Part shown: positions 62,788 through 64,000 of the stretch, one piece after another | How positions within the stretch are numbered: the stretch's first letter is position 1 | Layout: the number at the start of each line of letters is the position of its first letter | Origin: Chaetorhynchus papuensis | Lineage: Eukaryota; Chordata; Aves; Passeriformes; Rhipiduridae | DNA length: 64,000 bases | Assembly: GCA_013396525.1 (NCBI GenBank) | Contig: VWYX01000680.1 | Coordinates: 244,073-308,072, forward strand | Direction: 5' to 3' | The notes under the pieces: model-generated | The model's database searches: none | The model's input: only the letters and a program-made list of their open reading frames with translations | What the model was told of the DNA's origin: nothing | Program-made: the position numbers and the translations under genes

Positions 62788-64000
62788 TAAATTTGCCTCC
62801 TAATCATGAAGGTATACAAAATAAATACATGTTTTCAAAACTGCAGAGCCACACAGGAATCTCTCTATCACTTGTAGGGACAAGTGGGTACTGGATAATA
62901 CATATTGTATTGTAGTTCTGCAAGTGCATGGTGCCCTTCTTTCAACCACTGACCCCAAGGCCCCCTCCAGTCATCTCTCAGTATCTTTTGAAAACCCTGG
63001 ATCTGTTACAGCTTCATGACAGACTTCCATAACCTGGCCCCTGGCTTTTCCCTTCCCCATTCCAGTTCCACGTATGGAGGTCCATGTTTGCCTTACCTAC
63101 TCACCTCTGACCCTCAGGGGGAGCAGTAACTCCTCATCCTCGTGCAGAGGTGTTGTCTCCTACCAGTTCCCTACCTCTGAACCAACCTAACCATGCCCTG
63201 ACCATTCATGCCTCACCCACCCCCAGAAGCACTGGATCCCTGGGTTAACACATGTCCTTTGAAACCTCCTTCAAAATCATGAGGTTAACTCCATGCCAAG
63301 AAATGCCAAGAAGCTGGGCAAGATTACTCACACTTTCTTGGCTGAAAGATGCTTTTACACACAGCCAAACAGGCGGCCAGAAGCCTTTGGCAGGAGCCAA
63401 GAGGAAGCAGTTGGTATGGTCACAGCTTCATCTGGGTCCTCAGGATGGGGATTTGGTCTTCAGCAGGTTGGGGGGAGCAGCTTGAACCACTCAAGGCCTG
63501 GGCTCTTTCCCTGGGAGCTGCAGTGAGGCTGTAACGGAACAGAGCATTTATGTCTTGACTAATCTGGGACCTTGCACTGCCTGAACAGCTGCCTGTGCTG
63601 GCTCAGGTGTCAACTAAGTCCCACCTGTGGCCATACCCCTCTAATAGAGTGACAGAGCTGTATCATGAAGGATCCTTTTCAAGAAGTCAATTTAGTAATA
63701 TTTTCTGTCACCTGAAGCAAGCACCAGGTTTCTCAAAAGCAGCCTGGAACACTTTCCATCAGTGAAATTCCTGATTTTGCGAAGCGTGAAAGTCAGTTAA
63801 CACCTAGAAGTTTTAATTTTCAGGGTACAATTTCTTTGATTTGTAGCTTTCCCAGGCTATGGATTTTCTGTCTATCATCTCTCTCTCGGTGTTTAAAACT
63901 CCACGGCCAAGCTATTCTAAGTCCTTACTGAGCCTGCCACTTACAAGGTAACACGGATAACCACCAGCACATTCCCTAAACAGGGCACCCCAGAGAACTC
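62788..64000. other. Non-coding sequence to the window end
   Basis: Unique sequence with short chance frames. A moderately GC-rich part at 62940-63540 holds three overlapping plus-strand frames of 61-77 codons with no family resemblance. No gene is called. Confidence 0.5.

Noticed and set aside
1..64000. CRISPR array, bacterial operons or phage genes
   Set aside because: No direct-repeat/spacer pattern or prokaryotic gene density; CR1 elements and composition show vertebrate DNA.
1..64000. Endogenous retrovirus or LTR pair
   Set aside because: I looked for long direct repeats flanking a body, primer-binding sites and gag/pol-like frames and saw none; the only pol-like frames are CR1 reverse transcriptase.

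Overview
This window looks like vertebrate, most likely avian, nuclear DNA. The evidence is: two CR1 LINE copies ending in the bird-type ATTCTRTG 3' tail, no abundant SINEs, AT-rich unique sequence with short A/T tracts, one compact CpG island, and faint remains of old palindromic DNA transposons of the kind also known from turtles and crocodilians. The species cannot be told from the sequence.

I found no protein-coding gene that I can support. The open reading frames are short (about 155 codons or fewer outside the tandem repeats), lie on both strands, overlap one another, lack recognisable domains and look like chance frames. The window is best read as intergenic or deep intronic DNA. An isolated conserved exon of 50-150 bases could be hidden, because I could not run a homology search.

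Layout: 1-7650 is unique AT-rich sequence with a TATATG microsatellite and an A18 tract. 7651-8622 is a 5'-truncated CR1 on the minus strand with two broken reverse-transcriptase fragments. About 10478-10770 is a CpG island, the only promoter-like element seen, with donor-like GT sites on both strands. 21320-22473 is a 1154-base palindrome with two 577-base arms and no spacer; it abuts the only N in the window (22474) and is probably an assembly fold-back. 24591-25328 is a C-rich 37-bp minisatellite that keeps all three plus-strand frames open. 34410-34483 and 42605-42668 are half-palindromes of ancient DNA transposons. 35745-35905 is an AT-rich block of homeodomain- and bZIP-like sites, a candidate enhancer. 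46069-46180 is a 14-bp minisatellite with a 42-bp higher-order pattern. About 46318-46400 is a possible tRNA-derived fossil. 54165-54425 is a decayed antisense CR1, and 54806-55083 a clearer sense-strand CR1 3' end. 62652-62787 is a near-complete MITE with both inverted ends.

No operon or pathway logic applies. The content is one possible promoter, scattered transposon remains, two GC-rich minisatellites and a structural anomaly. The items most worth checking are the palindrome, the CpG island, the two minisatellites and the MITE.
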